Assembly (NCBI GenBank): GCA_944389925.1
Contig: CALXOD010000023.1
Location: 1-41,760 of the forward strand
From: an uncultured Victivallaceae bacterium
GTDB lineage: Bacteria > Verrucomicrobiota > Lentisphaeria > Victivallales > Victivallaceae
Reading direction: 5' to 3'
DNA: 41,760 bases
Below are positions 17,292-25,372 of this stretch, piece after piece; position 1 is the stretch's first letter, and each line of letters starts with the position of its first letter. Both the position numbers and the translations under genes were made by a program. The notes under the pieces are model-generated. The model did not search any database. It was not told where the DNA came from and saw only the letters and a program-made list of their open reading frames with translations.

Positions 17292-17672
17292 TCAGGCTTT
17301 CTCCAGCACCACACTGGCTACGGCATACCGAGCCTCGTGTGTCAGGGAAAGATGCACTGCGCCGCCGCCCAGTTTCCGAAAGGTCTCCGCAGCCGCTCCC
17401 CGCATTTTCACATAAGGCCGGCCATTTTCACCATTGCGGCACTCCACGTCCAGCAGGGCGCATCCGGCACCGATGCCGCACCCCAGCGCCTTGGAAACCG
17501 CCTCCTTGACCGCCCAGCGTCCCGCATAGTAAATCGAAGGATCGTTGCGTTCCGCCGCCTCCTGCCGTTCGGCCAGAGTAAAAGTTTTCTCTACAAAAGC
17601 GCCGTCAAAACGTTCCAGCAGTTTCCGGATCCGTTCAATTTCCACCAGGTCCACACCGATGCCGACAATCAT
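17292..17672 (-). CDS. acpS: Holo-[acyl-carrier-protein] synthase
   Basis: AcpS transfers 4'-phosphopantetheine from CoA to acyl carrier protein. The 126-residue product has the two family signatures: GIGVDLVEI with Asp8, and GRWAVKEAVSKALG with Glu57, the magnesium ligands. The C-terminal SLTHE motif is present. Its start overlaps the stop of the preceding MerR-like gene as ATGA, placing it last in the ribF-MerR-like-acpS operon. coaD at 19902, on the other strand, makes the CoA precursor used here. Confidence 0.93.
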   Translation of the reverse strand: MIVGIGVDLVEIERIRKLLERFDGAFVEKTFTLAERQEAAERNDPSIYYAGRWAVKEAVSKALGCGIGAGCALLDVECRNGENGRPYVKMRGAAAETFRKLGGGAVHLSLTHEARYAVASVVLEKA

Positions 17673-18751
17673 GGCTGCTCCTTTCCCGCGGTCGTTCCGG
17701 CAGAAACAGCCGGATTGACCGGATTTGCCACCGCCGGTTGCGTCTGTGCCGTTTCCGATTCTGCTTCGGCCCGGTTTTCCGCAGCCTTGCGGGCGGCGAC
17801 TTCCTTTTCCAGTTTCTCCAGCAATTCGCGCTGCCGGACGGCAAAGTCCTCCTTCAACCGTGCCAATTCCGCCTCATGGCGTCTGCCGGTTTCCTGCTCC
17901 CAGCGCTGCCGGACGGTTTCCGCCTCCCGACGTTGCTGTTCCAGTTCTTTCTGCAATGCCTGCAAATTTCGCTGATAATCTTCTCGATCGCGATCCAGGG
18001 AAACCGTCATTTTTTCCAATTCCGCCTGCTGCTCCCGACGCATCCGAGTCGCCTCTGTCTCCGCATGGCGCGACGCCGCGGCATTTCGACGCTGCTCTTC
18101 CTGCAGCACTGAAATCAACTGCTGCGTCGCCTCGACTTTGCCACTCAGCGCACCAGATTGTTCCTGCAGCGACGACCATTGCTGAATATCCGCCGCCCGC
18201 TCTTCCTGCAGCCGCTCCAGCAGCCGCCCCGTAAAAAGCAGCAGCGGCAGCCCCACCGCCAGCAACAGCAACAAAATCACCAGCCCCAGCATCCACCAGA
18301 ATCGCCGCGCTGTCGTATGCCGCTGCTTTTCCTGCTCCTCCAACACGGAAAAAAGACGCGCCAGATCCTGCTGTGCCCGCATCATCGCCTCCGTGCCTTC
18401 TTCCCGCACCGCCAGCGCGGTATTGGGTGCCTCCTCCGACACTGCGGCATTCTCTCCTGCGGCCCCTGCTGCAGCAGGGGCAGGCGCAGTCTCCGGAGCC
18501 ACCTCCGGACGCAACCCGTGGCGGCGGGCCAGTTCCGCCTCAACTTCAAAAGCCGATTTCCCGGCATCCCGCAGTGCTGCCACTTCCCGCAATACACTCA
18601 ATGCACCGGAGGAATAAGCCTTTCGCTTGCCGCGATATTCGAACTCCAGATAGGCACCATAGCGGTTCAACCAGTCGTTGACCGTAGTTCGCGGCACGCC
18701 CAGTTCCTGTGCCAGATCCGAGGTTAAATACGTTTTTTTCTCTTCCGTCAT
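17669..18751 (-). CDS. Membrane-anchored MerR-like coiled-coil protein
   Basis: I recognise domains but not a named family. Residues 7-50 form a MerR/RacA-like winged helix (LTSDLAQELGVPRTTVNDWLNRYG). Residues 80-120 are an Ala/Pro/Glu-rich linker, 152-173 a strongly hydrophobic membrane helix after RR, and 176-335 a long charged coiled coil rich in Gln, Glu and Arg, ending in a low-complexity tail. Topology by the positive-inside rule would put the DNA-binding head in the cytoplasm and the coiled coil in the periplasm. A role tethering DNA to the envelope is inference. It is coupled by ATGA overlaps to ribF upstream and acpS downstream. 360 residues. Confidence 0.7.
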   Translation of the reverse strand: MTEEKKTYLTSDLAQELGVPRTTVNDWLNRYGAYLEFEYRGKRKAYSSGALSVLREVAALRDAGKSAFEVEAELARRHGLRPEVAPETAPAPAAAGAAGENAAVSEEAPNTALAVREEGTEAMMRAQQDLARLFSVLEEQEKQRHTTARRFWWMLGLVILLLLLAVGLPLLLFTGRLLERLQEERAADIQQWSSLQEQSGALSGKVEATQQLISVLQEEQRRNAAASRHAETEATRMRREQQAELEKMTVSLDRDREDYQRNLQALQKELEQQRREAETVRQRWEQETGRRHEAELARLKEDFAVRQRELLEKLEKEVAARKAAENRAEAESETAQTQPAVANPVNPAVSAGTTAGKEQP

Positions 18752-19689
18752 GGTTTCTCCCGCCTCCGTAAAAATTCTTCCCGGATCACCTCGATGTCCT
18801 GTTCAATCTGTCGTCGCAGCTCCTCCACGCCGGAAAACGCTCGTTCCGGACGCAGATGACGGATCAGCTCCACCCCGATTTCCATACCGTAAAGGTTGCC
18901 GGAAAAGTCCAGGACGTGCACCTCCAGCCGTCGTCTCCCCTCCGGCCAGCCGAATGTCGGCGCCACCCCCAGGTTGACCGCGGCCGGATGCGCAATCCCC
19001 GCAACCAGTGCCCGCGCCGCATACACGCCATCCGGCGGTAGAATCCCGGTATCCACCGCCAGATTGGCGGTTGGCCGTTTCAATTCCCGCCCGGCGGCAT
19101 GGTAGCCGGGCTCCACAATTCCCGTCAACCGGTAAGGCCGTCCCAGCAGGGCTTCTGCACGGGCCAGCAATCCCGAAGCCACCGCCCGGCGGATCGCGGT
19201 GCTGCTGACCACTTCCCCCTCGATCCGTAATTCTGGAACAGCCCGAAATGCGAGTGCATGTTCCCGACAGTAGTCGGCCAGCAAAGCGGCATTGCCCGCC
19301 GCCTTCGCTCCGAAACGCCAATCTGACCCGACACAGATCCCCGTTACCGTACTGGAAATTCGCAACAGTCGCTGGAGAAACTCCTCCGACGCCAATCCGG
19401 CAAATTCCGGAGAAAACCGAATCACCACCGCCTCCGCCGCCCCGTAATGTCGCAGCAGTCGCAGTCGTTCCTTCGGTGGCATCAGCAGCCGCGGCGGATC
19501 CTGCGGACAAAGAACTTCCCGGGGATGCGGCACGAAAGTCATCGCCACCGGCACGGCTTCCGTTTCCCGCGCCATCTCCGCCAGTTCGGCAAGCAACAGT
19601 TGATGTCCCCGGTGTACGCCGTCAAACACCCCGATTCCGACCGCCACCCTTCGACCGGTCAAACCGGCGTCTTCAAACAATCCCGTCAT
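18748..19689 (-). CDS. ribF: Bifunctional riboflavin kinase/FAD synthetase
   Basis: RibF phosphorylates riboflavin to FMN and adenylates FMN to FAD. The N-terminal nucleotidyltransferase domain shows GVFDGVHRGH (residues 20-29, HRGH signature). STAIRRAV ends that domain. The C-terminal flavokinase domain carries PTANLAVD and the GVYAARA segment. The ATG at 19689 gives 313 residues, the usual length; an in-frame GTG at 19713 is an alternative with a closely spaced AAGG. A promoter with near-consensus hexamers precedes it. The stop overlaps the MerR-like gene start. Confidence 0.92.
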   Translation of the reverse strand: MTGLFEDAGLTGRRVAVGIGVFDGVHRGHQLLLAELAEMARETEAVPVAMTFVPHPREVLCPQDPPRLLMPPKERLRLLRHYGAAEAVVIRFSPEFAGLASEEFLQRLLRISSTVTGICVGSDWRFGAKAAGNAALLADYCREHALAFRAVPELRIEGEVVSSTAIRRAVASGLLARAEALLGRPYRLTGIVEPGYHAAGRELKRPTANLAVDTGILPPDGVYAARALVAGIAHPAAVNLGVAPTFGWPEGRRRLEVHVLDFSGNLYGMEIGVELIRHLRPERAFSGVEELRRQIEQDIEVIREEFLRRREKP

Positions 19690-19751
19690 TTCCGAAATGT
19701 CCCGTTCTCTCACCGTGCCTTATCCCGGCGCGGTTGCATTCCTACGGGAAT

Positions 19752-19780
19752 ACTGTATATTACTATACGGAGAAAGTCAA
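19752..19780 (-). promoter_or_regulatory. Promoter of ribF-acpS operon, with palindrome
   Basis: On the minus strand TTGACT (19775-19780) and TACAGT (19752-19757) are 17 bases apart. The inverted repeat GTATA-N4-TATAC (19755-19768) overlaps the -10 and spacer and could be an operator. The predicted leader is only some 30 to 55 bases, too short for an FMN riboswitch. Confidence 0.6.
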
Positions 19781-19793
19781 ATCCGGTTTCCTT

Positions 19794-19836
19794 AAATGAC
19801 GGCTTCTTTTTTGAGCTCACATATATAAAATGACGG
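19794..19836 (+). repeat. Two AAATGACGG repeats upstream of coaD
   Basis: AAATGACGG occurs at 19794-19802 and 19828-19836, followed by related TTGACGAAAAA and TCGACGA elements before the coaD start. The same 9-mer recurs in the uvrB downstream region. Confidence 0.5.
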
Positions 19837-19901
19837 AAAATTGACGAAAAATCGACGACTCCGGATGTCTTCATCCGACGTTCGAAAAAAATGAGGAAAA
19901 C

Positions 19902-20396
19902 ATGAAACGTGTTCTTTATCCGGGAAGTTTCGATCCATTCACCAACGGCCACATGGACCTGGTGGAACGGGCCGCCCAGCTCTTTGACCAGGTGATCGTC
20001 GCAGTGGCGATCAACCTGGAAAAGCATCCGATGTTCGATCTGGAGGAACGGGAAAAAATCATTGAAGAGTGCTGCCGCCATCTGCATAATGTGCAGGTAG
20101 TATCTTTTCAGGGCCTGCTGGTAGATGCCATGGTGCGGCTCAACGCCCAGGCGGTCCTGCGCGGCCTGCGGGCCTTCTCCGACTTCGAATACGAGTTGCA
20201 GATGGCTTTGATGAACCGGAGCCTGCGTGCGGAATGTGAAACCATCTTCATGATGCCGACTGCGAATAACTCCTTCGTCAGTTCCCGTATGGTTAAGGAA
20301 GTGGCCTGTCTCGGCGGAGACTTCGCCCAGTATGTCCCCGCTCCGGTGGTAAAGGCAGTGCGGCAGAAGCTCGCGGAAAAAAATCGGGGGGAATGA
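19902..20396 (+). CDS. coaD: Phosphopantetheine adenylyltransferase
   Basis: CoaD catalyses the penultimate step of CoA synthesis, joining ATP and 4'-phosphopantetheine. The 164-residue product has the expected length and the signature YPGSFDPFTNGH with TNGH at 14-17. Further blocks are RGLRAFSDFEYE and the C-terminal SSRMVKEVA. A GAGGAAA ribosome site precedes the ATG. It is followed three bases later by yceD on the same strand, a compact two-gene unit. AcpS nearby (17292) uses the product of this pathway. Confidence 0.95.
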   Translation: MKRVLYPGSFDPFTNGHMDLVERAAQLFDQVIVAVAINLEKHPMFDLEEREKIIEECCRHLHNVQVVSFQGLLVDAMVRLNAQAVLRGLRAFSDFEYELQMALMNRSLRAECETIFMMPTANNSFVSSRMVKEVACLGGDFAQYVPAPVVKAVRQKLAEKNRGE

Positions 20397-20399
20397 CCC

Positions 20400-20864
20400 A
20401 TGATTAAAATTCATCTCGGCCTGCTCGCCAAACAACCGGTCGACCTGGAAGGAACGGAGCCCGCGGAACTGCTCGGCGTCCAGCCGAGTTCGGCTTTGAC
20501 AATTCTCTCGCCGCTCACCTATCGCCTCACGGCCCGGAGCGTTTCCAACGGCGCGCTGGTGGAAGGGGAAATATCCTATCGGATCGGCGGCAGCTGCGGA
20601 CGCTGCCTTGAAGAGGTGGAGCAGACCCTGCGCAATGCCCATCTCTGTTTATTCTACGACAATCTTCCGGAAGAGGAGCTGGACATCACCGATGATGTCC
20701 GTGAAGAGGCGCTGCTGCTGCTGCCGATGAATCTGCTCTGCTCTCCGGACTGCCGGGGCCTGTGCCCGCAATGCGGCGCCAACCTGAATCAGGAAACCTG
20801 TTCCTGCACATCGGAACCGGATCAAGATTCACCTTGGTCAGCGCTGGATCAGCTGCAACTCTAA
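20400..20864 (+). CDS. yceD: YceD/DUF177 family protein
   Basis: This 154-residue protein belongs to the YceD (DUF177) family, linked in many bacteria to large ribosomal RNA and ribosome assembly. The family core is in RLTARSVSNGALVEGEISY and GSCGRCLEE. The C-terminal cysteines (SPDCRGLCPQCGANL, then CSC) fit a zinc site. In most genomes rpmF (ribosomal protein L32) follows directly; here none is seen and a hairpin and the convergent dprA gene follow instead. It begins three bases after coaD. Confidence 0.83.
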   Translation: MIKIHLGLLAKQPVDLEGTEPAELLGVQPSSALTILSPLTYRLTARSVSNGALVEGEISYRIGGSCGRCLEEVEQTLRNAHLCLFYDNLPEEELDITDDVREEALLLLPMNLLCSPDCRGLCPQCGANLNQETCSCTSEPDQDSPWSALDQLQL

Positions 20865-20878
20865 AAATGCGAAGGTGC

Positions 20879-20907
20879 CTCGGAATGGCCCCCCGATCTA
20901 TTCCGAG
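20879..20907 (+). terminator. Candidate terminator after yceD
   Basis: CTCGGAAT (20879-20886) pairs with ATTCCGAG (20900-20907) over eight bases with a 13-base loop. A pyrimidine run CTCCTTCTTCTCTTT follows, weaker than a pure T tract. It lies between convergent yceD and dprA. Confidence 0.4.
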
Positions 20908-20935
20908 CTCCTTCTTCTCTTTGCCGGAGTGCGCT

Positions 20936-22054
20936 TCAGGCTCGCAGCGAATACACCTGATCCGCGCTGTGCCGCACCAGCAGCTGCATTTCCAGACGCA
21001 GCAGAATTCCCCCGAGATTCCCCGAATCCAGCCCGGTTCGAACAGCCAGTTCATCAAAAGTACATTCGCCAGCGCGCAGAATTTCCAGCACCCGCGCCGC
21101 ATCCTCCGGCAAATCGGAAGTGCTGCGGGGCGCATAGGCAATTTCCGGCTCGCCGAGCTGACGGGAAAACGGCAAAAGACCGCTGCCCATCGCCTCCAGA
21201 ATATCCCCGATCTGTTCCACCAGCACCGCACCGTCACGAAGCAATTTGTGGCAGCCCCGGGACTGGGGATTGTCAATCCGTCCCGGCACCGCCAGCACCT
21301 GCACCCCTGCTTCCAAAGCCAGGTTGGCGGTAATCATCGCTCCGGAATCCAACCCGGCCTCCGTTACCAGCACCGCGTCCGCCAGACGTGCCACAATCCG
21401 GTTCCGCCTGGGAAACGAGGTCCGATTCACCGGGAAACGCATCGGAAATTCACTGATAAGCGCGCCACCTGTTTCAATAATCCGTCTGGCCAGCGGCAAG
21501 TTTTCCTGTGGATGGAGCCGCGCCAGACCGCCCCCCAGCACCGCCACCGTCACCCCGCCGCGTTCCACCGTCGTGGAATGCGCCACAGTATCCACCCCAA
21601 ACGCCAGACCGGAGATAATCACCATCCCCGCCGCTACCGCATCAGCCGTCAGCATCGCGGTAATTTCGGCACCATACCGCGACATGCGTCGCGAACCGAC
21701 TACCGCCAGTGCCTGTCCACAACCGAATTCTGGCAGTACTCCCCGGACATACAATACCAGCGGCGGATCGTATAACTCCCGGAGAATTCCCGGGTACGCC
21801 TCATCGGCCAGCGTCAGAATCCGCACCCCGCCGCGTTCGGCGAATTCCATTTCCTCCTGCCAGTCAATTTCCCGTCGGAAATCCGCAACCCTTCCCGCCA
21901 GCTGCGGTCCGATGCCGGGGACCTCGCGCAACGCTTCCTCGGGCTGCTCCAACGCCGCCGCGCCGGAGCCGAAGTATTCGCATAATGCCCGATATTTGGC
22001 ATGCCCGATACCGGAAATCATATTGAAAATAATGCATGCCTCGCGTTCAGTCAT
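20936..22054 (-). CDS. dprA: DNA-processing protein DprA
   Basis: DprA loads RecA onto incoming single-stranded DNA during natural transformation. The 372-residue product has an N-terminal helix-hairpin region (VPGIGPQLA), a Rossmann core with VVGSRRMSRYG, SGLAFGVDTVAH, VLGGGL and FPRRNRIVARLADAVLV, and a C-terminal winged helix (ECTFDELAVRTGLD). All family blocks are intact. The start at 22054 overlaps the aroB end by eight bases, placing it third in a thrC-aroB-dprA unit. Other competence genes are not visible. Confidence 0.93.
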   Translation of the reverse strand: MTEREACIIFNMISGIGHAKYRALCEYFGSGAAALEQPEEALREVPGIGPQLAGRVADFRREIDWQEEMEFAERGGVRILTLADEAYPGILRELYDPPLVLYVRGVLPEFGCGQALAVVGSRRMSRYGAEITAMLTADAVAAGMVIISGLAFGVDTVAHSTTVERGGVTVAVLGGGLARLHPQENLPLARRIIETGGALISEFPMRFPVNRTSFPRRNRIVARLADAVLVTEAGLDSGAMITANLALEAGVQVLAVPGRIDNPQSRGCHKLLRDGAVLVEQIGDILEAMGSGLLPFSRQLGEPEIAYAPRSTSDLPEDAARVLEILRAGECTFDELAVRTGLDSGNLGGILLRLEMQLLVRHSADQVYSLRA

Positions 22055-23129
22055 GGCACTGTTCCATCGCCTCCATCAGCCGCACCGGTTCCAGATCCGC
22101 CACCACCTGCGCGCGCCCGATACCGCATGGCAGCACGACAACCACCCGGCCGTCCCGGCATTTTTTATCATGCCGCATAATCTCCAGCAGAGCGGCGGCA
22201 TTGTATTTCCGGGGCAGCCGCACCGGCAACCCCGCGGCACGCAACAGCGCGTTCTGCCGCAACTCATCCTCCCGGCTCCAGAACCCGGTGGTGACGGCCA
22301 GACGCCCCGCAATCGCCATCCCGATGGCTACGGATTCACCGTGGCTCAGCGAAAAGTTGGAAAGCAATTCCACCGCGTGGCCAAAGGTATGTCCGTAATT
22401 GAGCAAGGCGCGTCTACCATGTTCCTGCTCATCCTCGACCACAATGGCGGCTTTCAGTTCGCAGCAGCGGCGAATGATCCGGCCGAACAATGCCGGATCC
22501 GTCACTTCCGCCGTCAGTCCGGCAGCATGTTGTTCCAGAAACGAGAAAAACGCGCCATCCAGAATGACGCCGTACTTGATCACTTCCGCCAGCGCACCGA
22601 TCCGTTCCCGCATCGGCAACGTCCGGAGAAATGCCGGATCAATCAGCACCAGACGCGGCTGGTGAAAAGCCCCCGCCAGATTCTTACCTTCCGGCAAATC
22701 CACACCGGTTTTTCCCCCGACTGAGGAATCCACCATGGCCAGCAGGGAGGTCGGCACCTGAACAAAATCCACCCCACGCATGTAAATGGCCGCCGCAAAA
22801 CCGGTCAGATCCCCGACCACCCCGCCCCCGAGAGCCACAAAAAGCGAACGCCGATCGCACTTCTGCCGGGCAGCCGCAGCGCAGATGGCGGCCGCGGTGG
22901 CGAATGTCTTTGACGCTTCACCGGCCGGGAAAACAAATTCTCCACCTGCCCCGGAGGTGAAAAATAATGCAGTCCCCTCCGGCAGAATGCTCCCGGTATG
23001 AGTATCAGCCACCGCCAATACCCGCCGCCCTGCCGCCAGCCTCCGGAACCGGGCCGCGGTTTCAGACAGGGGACCGATCAGAATGTCGTAACCGTTCTCC
23101 GGCAGCGCGACTGATACGGTGTCCAACAT
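22047..23129 (-). CDS. aroB: 3-dehydroquinate synthase
   Basis: AroB converts DAHP to 3-dehydroquinate in the shikimate pathway. The 360-residue product shows the NAD-binding GGGVVGDLTGFAA, the VPTSLLAMVDSSVGGKTG block, the zinc-site LNYGHTFGHAVE, and SHGESVAIGM. Length and motifs are complete. It lies 29 bases after thrC and overlaps dprA, giving an amino-acid/aromatic operon with dprA as passenger. Confidence 0.95.
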   Translation of the reverse strand: MLDTVSVALPENGYDILIGPLSETAARFRRLAAGRRVLAVADTHTGSILPEGTALFFTSGAGGEFVFPAGEASKTFATAAAICAAAARQKCDRRSLFVALGGGVVGDLTGFAAAIYMRGVDFVQVPTSLLAMVDSSVGGKTGVDLPEGKNLAGAFHQPRLVLIDPAFLRTLPMRERIGALAEVIKYGVILDGAFFSFLEQHAAGLTAEVTDPALFGRIIRRCCELKAAIVVEDEQEHGRRALLNYGHTFGHAVELLSNFSLSHGESVAIGMAIAGRLAVTTGFWSREDELRQNALLRAAGLPVRLPRKYNAAALLEIMRHDKKCRDGRVVVVLPCGIGRAQVVADLEPVRLMEAMEQCHD

Positions 23130-23158
23130 GCTCCACAGCCCTTTCCGTTCAGTCTGTT

Positions 23159-24448
23159 CTACAGATTCAACGCAGCGCGAACGGCATCCAGCGTCGGATC
23201 GATCACCTGCGGCCGGTTGGCATACGTTCCCCGGATTCCAAGGTGTCCCAGCTCATCCTTGTGATAACCGATCACCGCATCCGGATCTTTCAGAACGTTA
23301 CCGGTCAGGATGCCGACAACAGTGGCTTCCGGATCGATCACCCCGGTGTCCACGAGCTTTTTCGCTCCGGCAACCGAGCAGCAGGAAGCGGGTTCCGCAC
23401 CGATGCCGGCGGCATCCACCATGGCTTTGGCGTCCATGATTTCCTGTTCGGAAACGCTCTCCACCACGCCATTCGACCATTTCAGACCGCGCAGGGATTT
23501 TTCCCAGGAAACCGGGTTGCCGATCTTGATCGCGGTCGCGATGGTTTCCGGATTGCGAACAGGCTCAAACGGCGTATGCTGTTTCCACATGTGTGCCAGC
23601 GGCGCCGCGCCTTCCGCCTGAATGACCGCAATCCGCGGAATCCGGTCGATAATTCCCAGCTGATACAGTTCCTCCATCCCTTTGCTCAAAGCGCTGTTGT
23701 TGCCGAGGTTACCGCCGGGGATGACAAACCAGTCCGGCACCTGCCAGTCCAGCTGCTGCAGAATTTCAAAACCGATCGCCTTCTGCCCTTCGATCCGGAA
23801 GGGATTGATCGAATTGAGCAGATAAATGTGCAACTCCCGGCACACCTCCTGCACCAGAGCCATCGCGTCATCGAAATTCCCGCGAATCTGCAGCGTCCGC
23901 CCGCCGAAGGCGAGCGCCTGTGCCAGTTTGCCGTATGCGATCTTCCCCTCAGGAATGAAAATTACCGAATTCATCCCGCAAACCGCCGCATAGGAAGCCA
24001 TGCTGGCGCTGGTATTGCCGGTACTGGCACAGGCCACATTCCGGGCCCGGTAGAATTTTGCCGCAGTCACGCCGCAGGTCATCCCACGATCTTTGAAGCT
24101 GCCGGTGGGGTTTTCCCCTTCATGTTTCAACAGAAAATGTTTCAGGCCTGCATACTCCCCGGCCTTGCCCGCCGGATAAAGTCGGGTATTACCTTCCTGT
24201 CGGGTGACAATCTCTTCCGGCGGAAGATCGAAAATCAGTTCCCGGTACCGCCATACGCCGGAAGCATCCACGCCGCGTTTCGCTCCCCAGCGGGACTCCC
24301 AAAGCGCCTTCAGCTCCTCTCCGTCCACCCCCGAAAGATCGCGGTGCAAGTCAAGCGTCCCCCCGCAATCGCAAAGATAACGGGGCTGGTCGAGTTCATA
24401 ATCACGTCCGCAGCGGACGCACTTCAAACATGCTTTCATTCTGTGCAT
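23159..24448 (-). CDS. thrC: Threonine synthase
   Basis: ThrC makes threonine from O-phosphohomoserine with pyridoxal phosphate. The 429-residue product begins with a cysteine cluster (C7, C10, C13, C26, C28) like a small zinc ribbon. It then has the PLP lysine in NPTGSFKDRG (Lys119), the phosphate-binding GGNLGN, and SCCSVAGAKKL near the C-terminus. The ATG at 24448 is preferred because AGGA lies eight bases before it; 24457 and 24439 are in-frame alternatives. The open frame upstream overlaps the divergent metallohydrolase gene and is not used. Co-linear with aroB and dprA. Confidence 0.93.
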   Translation of the reverse strand: MHRMKACLKCVRCGRDYELDQPRYLCDCGGTLDLHRDLSGVDGEELKALWESRWGAKRGVDASGVWRYRELIFDLPPEEIVTRQEGNTRLYPAGKAGEYAGLKHFLLKHEGENPTGSFKDRGMTCGVTAAKFYRARNVACASTGNTSASMASYAAVCGMNSVIFIPEGKIAYGKLAQALAFGGRTLQIRGNFDDAMALVQEVCRELHIYLLNSINPFRIEGQKAIGFEILQQLDWQVPDWFVIPGGNLGNNSALSKGMEELYQLGIIDRIPRIAVIQAEGAAPLAHMWKQHTPFEPVRNPETIATAIKIGNPVSWEKSLRGLKWSNGVVESVSEQEIMDAKAMVDAAGIGAEPASCCSVAGAKKLVDTGVIDPEATVVGILTGNVLKDPDAVIGYHKDELGHLGIRGTYANRPQVIDPTLDAVRAALNL

Positions 24449-24467
24449 AAGTTCCATCCTGTAAATC

Positions 24468-24496
24468 TTGAATTTGTTGAAAACACCATGTAATTT
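24468..24496 (+). promoter_or_regulatory. Promoter of metallohydrolase-uvrB unit
   Basis: TTGAAT (24468-24473) and TAATTT (24491-24496) are 17 bases apart, about 30 bases before the AAAGGG ribosome site of the gene at 24533. Confidence 0.45.
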
Positions 24497-24532
24497 ATCA
24501 CCGAAATTCGTTTTTTTAAAGGGTACGATATC

Positions 24533-25363
24533 ATGAAACTGACAATTCTCGGCTCCGCCGCGGCGGAAGCGGTCCCCGCTCTGTGGTGTGAATGTGAAGT
24601 CTGCGCTTACGCCCGCCGCCATGGTGGCAAAGACATCCGCCGCCGAACCGCTTACTGGATTGATGCGGATACGCTGGTGGATTTCGGTCCGGATGCCTTC
24701 TGGCAAACCGTCGCCTTTGGAATAAACCTGACCGAAATCAACCGGGTATTTTTCACCCATGCCCACTCAGACCACTGTAATCCTGTAGAGCTTTCCTGGC
24801 GGCAGCCGGGCTTCAGCCGGGTCACCCGCAATCTCGCCCTCTTCGGCTCCCGACCGACTTATGATCTGCTGGAACAGGTTCTGGCGGAAAAAAGCCGGAC
24901 CTCTCTGGCGGAACTGCATTGTGACTTCCATCTGCTCAGTCCGGGAGACCGGATCACCGACGGCGATCTGGAAATCACGGCGATTCCCGCCACCCATGCC
25001 ATAGAATTGGATCCGTTGAACTTCCTTTTCTGCCGCAACGGCCGTACACTGCTGATCGCCAACGACACCGGCTTCTGGAAACCGGAGGCCTTTGACCTCC
25101 TCCGGGACCGGAAAATCAACGCCGCAGTCATTGATACGACCATGGCACTGAAATTCGCGGACCATGACCAGGGACATATGGGAGTAGCGGCCACAGTGCG
25201 CTTCCGCGATGAACTGCGGCGGCGCGATTTGCTGGCAGCGGATGCGCGGGTGATCGCCAACCATTTCAGTCACAACGGCAACACCATACACGAACAACTG
25301 GTTGATTACTTCTCCCCTCATGAAATTGAGGTGGGCTTTGACGGTATGACACTGGAAGTCTGA
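24533..25363 (+). CDS. MBL-fold metallohydrolase, PhnP-like
   Basis: This 276-residue metallo-beta-lactamase-fold enzyme carries HAHSDH (His76, His78, Asp80, His81), a later metal histidine in ATHA, IANDTG and ANHFSHNG. An N-terminal cysteine group (Cys19, Cys21, Cys24) after the first strand is typical of the PhnP branch, whose best-known member hydrolyses phosphoribosyl cyclic phosphate. No phn genes are nearby, so a phosphonate role is not supported; general cyclic phosphodiesterase activity is the safer guess. An AAAGGG site precedes the ATG. uvrB starts nine bases after its stop. Confidence 0.78.
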   Translation: MKLTILGSAAAEAVPALWCECEVCAYARRHGGKDIRRRTAYWIDADTLVDFGPDAFWQTVAFGINLTEINRVFFTHAHSDHCNPVELSWRQPGFSRVTRNLALFGSRPTYDLLEQVLAEKSRTSLAELHCDFHLLSPGDRITDGDLEITAIPATHAIELDPLNFLFCRNGRTLLIANDTGFWKPEAFDLLRDRKINAAVIDTTMALKFADHDQGHMGVAATVRFRDELRRRDLLAADARVIANHFSHNGNTIHEQLVDYFSPHEIEVGFDGMTLEV

Positions 25364-25372
25364 GTCGATCCG

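Noticed and set aside
17271-17298. AGCCTG/CAGGCT hairpin between the M50 protease gene and acpS
   Set aside because: Six-base stem, 16-base loop and no T tract.
23130-24432. Long plus-strand frame opposite threonine synthase
   Set aside because: Antisense of a well-conserved enzyme with no domain of its own; the same applies to the long frames opposite uvrB, arnA and the transhydrogenase genes.
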